NCBI RefSeq assembly: GCF_030271535.1
Contig: NZ_JASCXJ010000003.1
Coordinates: 1-64,000 of the forward strand
Direction of reading: 5' to 3'
Origin: Nocardiopsis sp. ATB16-24
Lineage (GTDB): Bacteria > Actinomycetota > Actinomycetes > Streptosporangiales > Streptosporangiaceae
Length of the DNA: 64,000 bases
Made by a program: the position numbers and the translations under genes
Shown: positions 63,584-64,000 of the stretch, one piece after another
Position numbering within the stretch: the stretch's first letter is position 1
Layout: the number at the start of each line of letters is the position of its first letter
The notes under the pieces: model-generated
What the model was told of the DNA's origin: nothing
The model's database searches: none
Seen by the model: the letters and a program-made list of their open reading frames with translations, nothing else

Positions 63584-64000
63584 CTACTTCGGGCCGACCC
63601 GCTTGAGCTGTGCGGACATGTACGGGCGCAGCTTGTGACCGCGAGCGGCCAGGTCCCAGGCGTACCCCAGGGTCTCCCGGTTGTCGCCGAACAGGCCGTA
63701 CAGTCGGTGCGAGGCGCTCGCTTCGATCCCGGTCTCGGTGTGCAGCACCGCGTCGGTGGACATCTCCACCCGGTGGGCGAACACATTGCCCAGATACACC
63801 TCGGTGAAGCCCTCGGGATGCGCGATCAGCGCCTCCAGGTGGACGACCGTGTCGTCCCGCTCCCTTTCCTCGGGGGTGGGCTCCGGGCGTAGGCGCCAGT
63901 ACCCCGACTCCTCGGTGACCAGCTCCCCCGGTTCTCCGTCCGGGGTCATCCGCCAGGCCCGGCTCGTGAAGGACAGGTAGGGCAGCCCCGCCCGCTGGGC
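63584..64000 (-). CDS. FABP/nitrobindin-like heme protein (partial)
   Basis: The gene runs off the right edge; its 3' part of 138 residues is present (up to QRAGLPYLSFTSRAWRMTPD). Beta-barrel of the FABP/DUF1794 family: ESGYWRLRPEPTPEERE, VVHLEALIAHPEGFTEVYLG, YGLFGDNRETLGYAWDLAAR. Relatives bind heme and are known as nitrobindins. The start codon is outside the window. Confidence 0.85.
   Translation of the reverse strand, partial: AQRAGLPYLSFTSRAWRMTPDGEPGELVTEESGYWRLRPEPTPEERERDDTVVHLEALIAHPEGFTEVYLGNVFAHRVEMSTDAVLHTETGIEASASHRLYGLFGDNRETLGYAWDLAARGHKLRPYMSAQLKRVGPK

Overview
High-GC actinobacterial chromosome, most likely Nocardiopsis or a close relative (inference). The signs are: over 70% GC; GTG starts and AGGAG ribosome sites; mycothiol synthase (mshD); BldC, GlnR and Rex; a class E sortase style LAXTG anchor; and a purF-purM-DUF3073 and pst-mshD-glnR order like that of Streptomyces and Mycobacterium. 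No rRNA, tRNA, CRISPR array, insertion sequence, phage or integrase was seen.

Region 1 (0.9-17.6 kb) reads as a xyloglucan-utilisation locus: xylose isomerase, GH42 beta-galactosidase, GH95 alpha-fucosidase-like enzyme, secreted GH74-CBM2 xyloglucanase, a CUT1 ABC importer (two permeases and a Tat lipoprotein, no ATPase), a large GH3 enzyme and a ROK repressor. Two kinds of operator recur between these genes: ROK/XylR-like inverted repeats at 2108, 4147 and 13362, and a LacI-type palindrome at 6516 and 13433. The secreted GH74 would cut the polymer, the importer take up oligosaccharides, and cytoplasmic GH95, GH42 and GH3 trim them, with XylA entering xylose into metabolism. No alpha-xylosidase, xylulokinase or LacI gene is in the window.

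Region 2 (17.6-27.5 kb) is cell-envelope and development related: a frameshifted GNAT gene, a Nudix hydrolase, an M48-like protein with a broken HExxH, two proteins built of DivIVA motifs, an amidase_3 lipoprotein, two acidic LAXTG surface proteins, bldC and an uncharacterised gene.

Region 3 (27.6-39.5 kb) holds DUF3073, purM, purF and a sterol-carrier-like gene, then a phosphate block (DUF47/PhoU-like gene and pstC-pstA-pstB, each side with a PHO box), mshD, a Pro/Thr-rich surface protein, glnR, a MoaD-like protein and a glutaredoxin-like protein.

Region 4 (39.6-51 kb) is rex-hemA-hemC-hemD-hemB with a Rex operator, then an orphan prim-pol protein, rraA, hemL, a histidine phosphatase, a 32-residue basic protein and an atypical SDR.

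Region 5 (51-64 kb) contains a HAD hydrolase, a membrane protein fused to an ABM-like domain, a DUF2993 lipoprotein-like protein, a thioredoxin, a cysteine-rich leader peptide ahead of a sulfurtransferase-sseC pair, a large unknown membrane protein, murT-gatD, a quinone oxidoreductase, ygfZ, a tiny ORF with a very strong ribosome site inside a structured RNA, and a truncated FABP/nitrobindin-like gene at the right edge.
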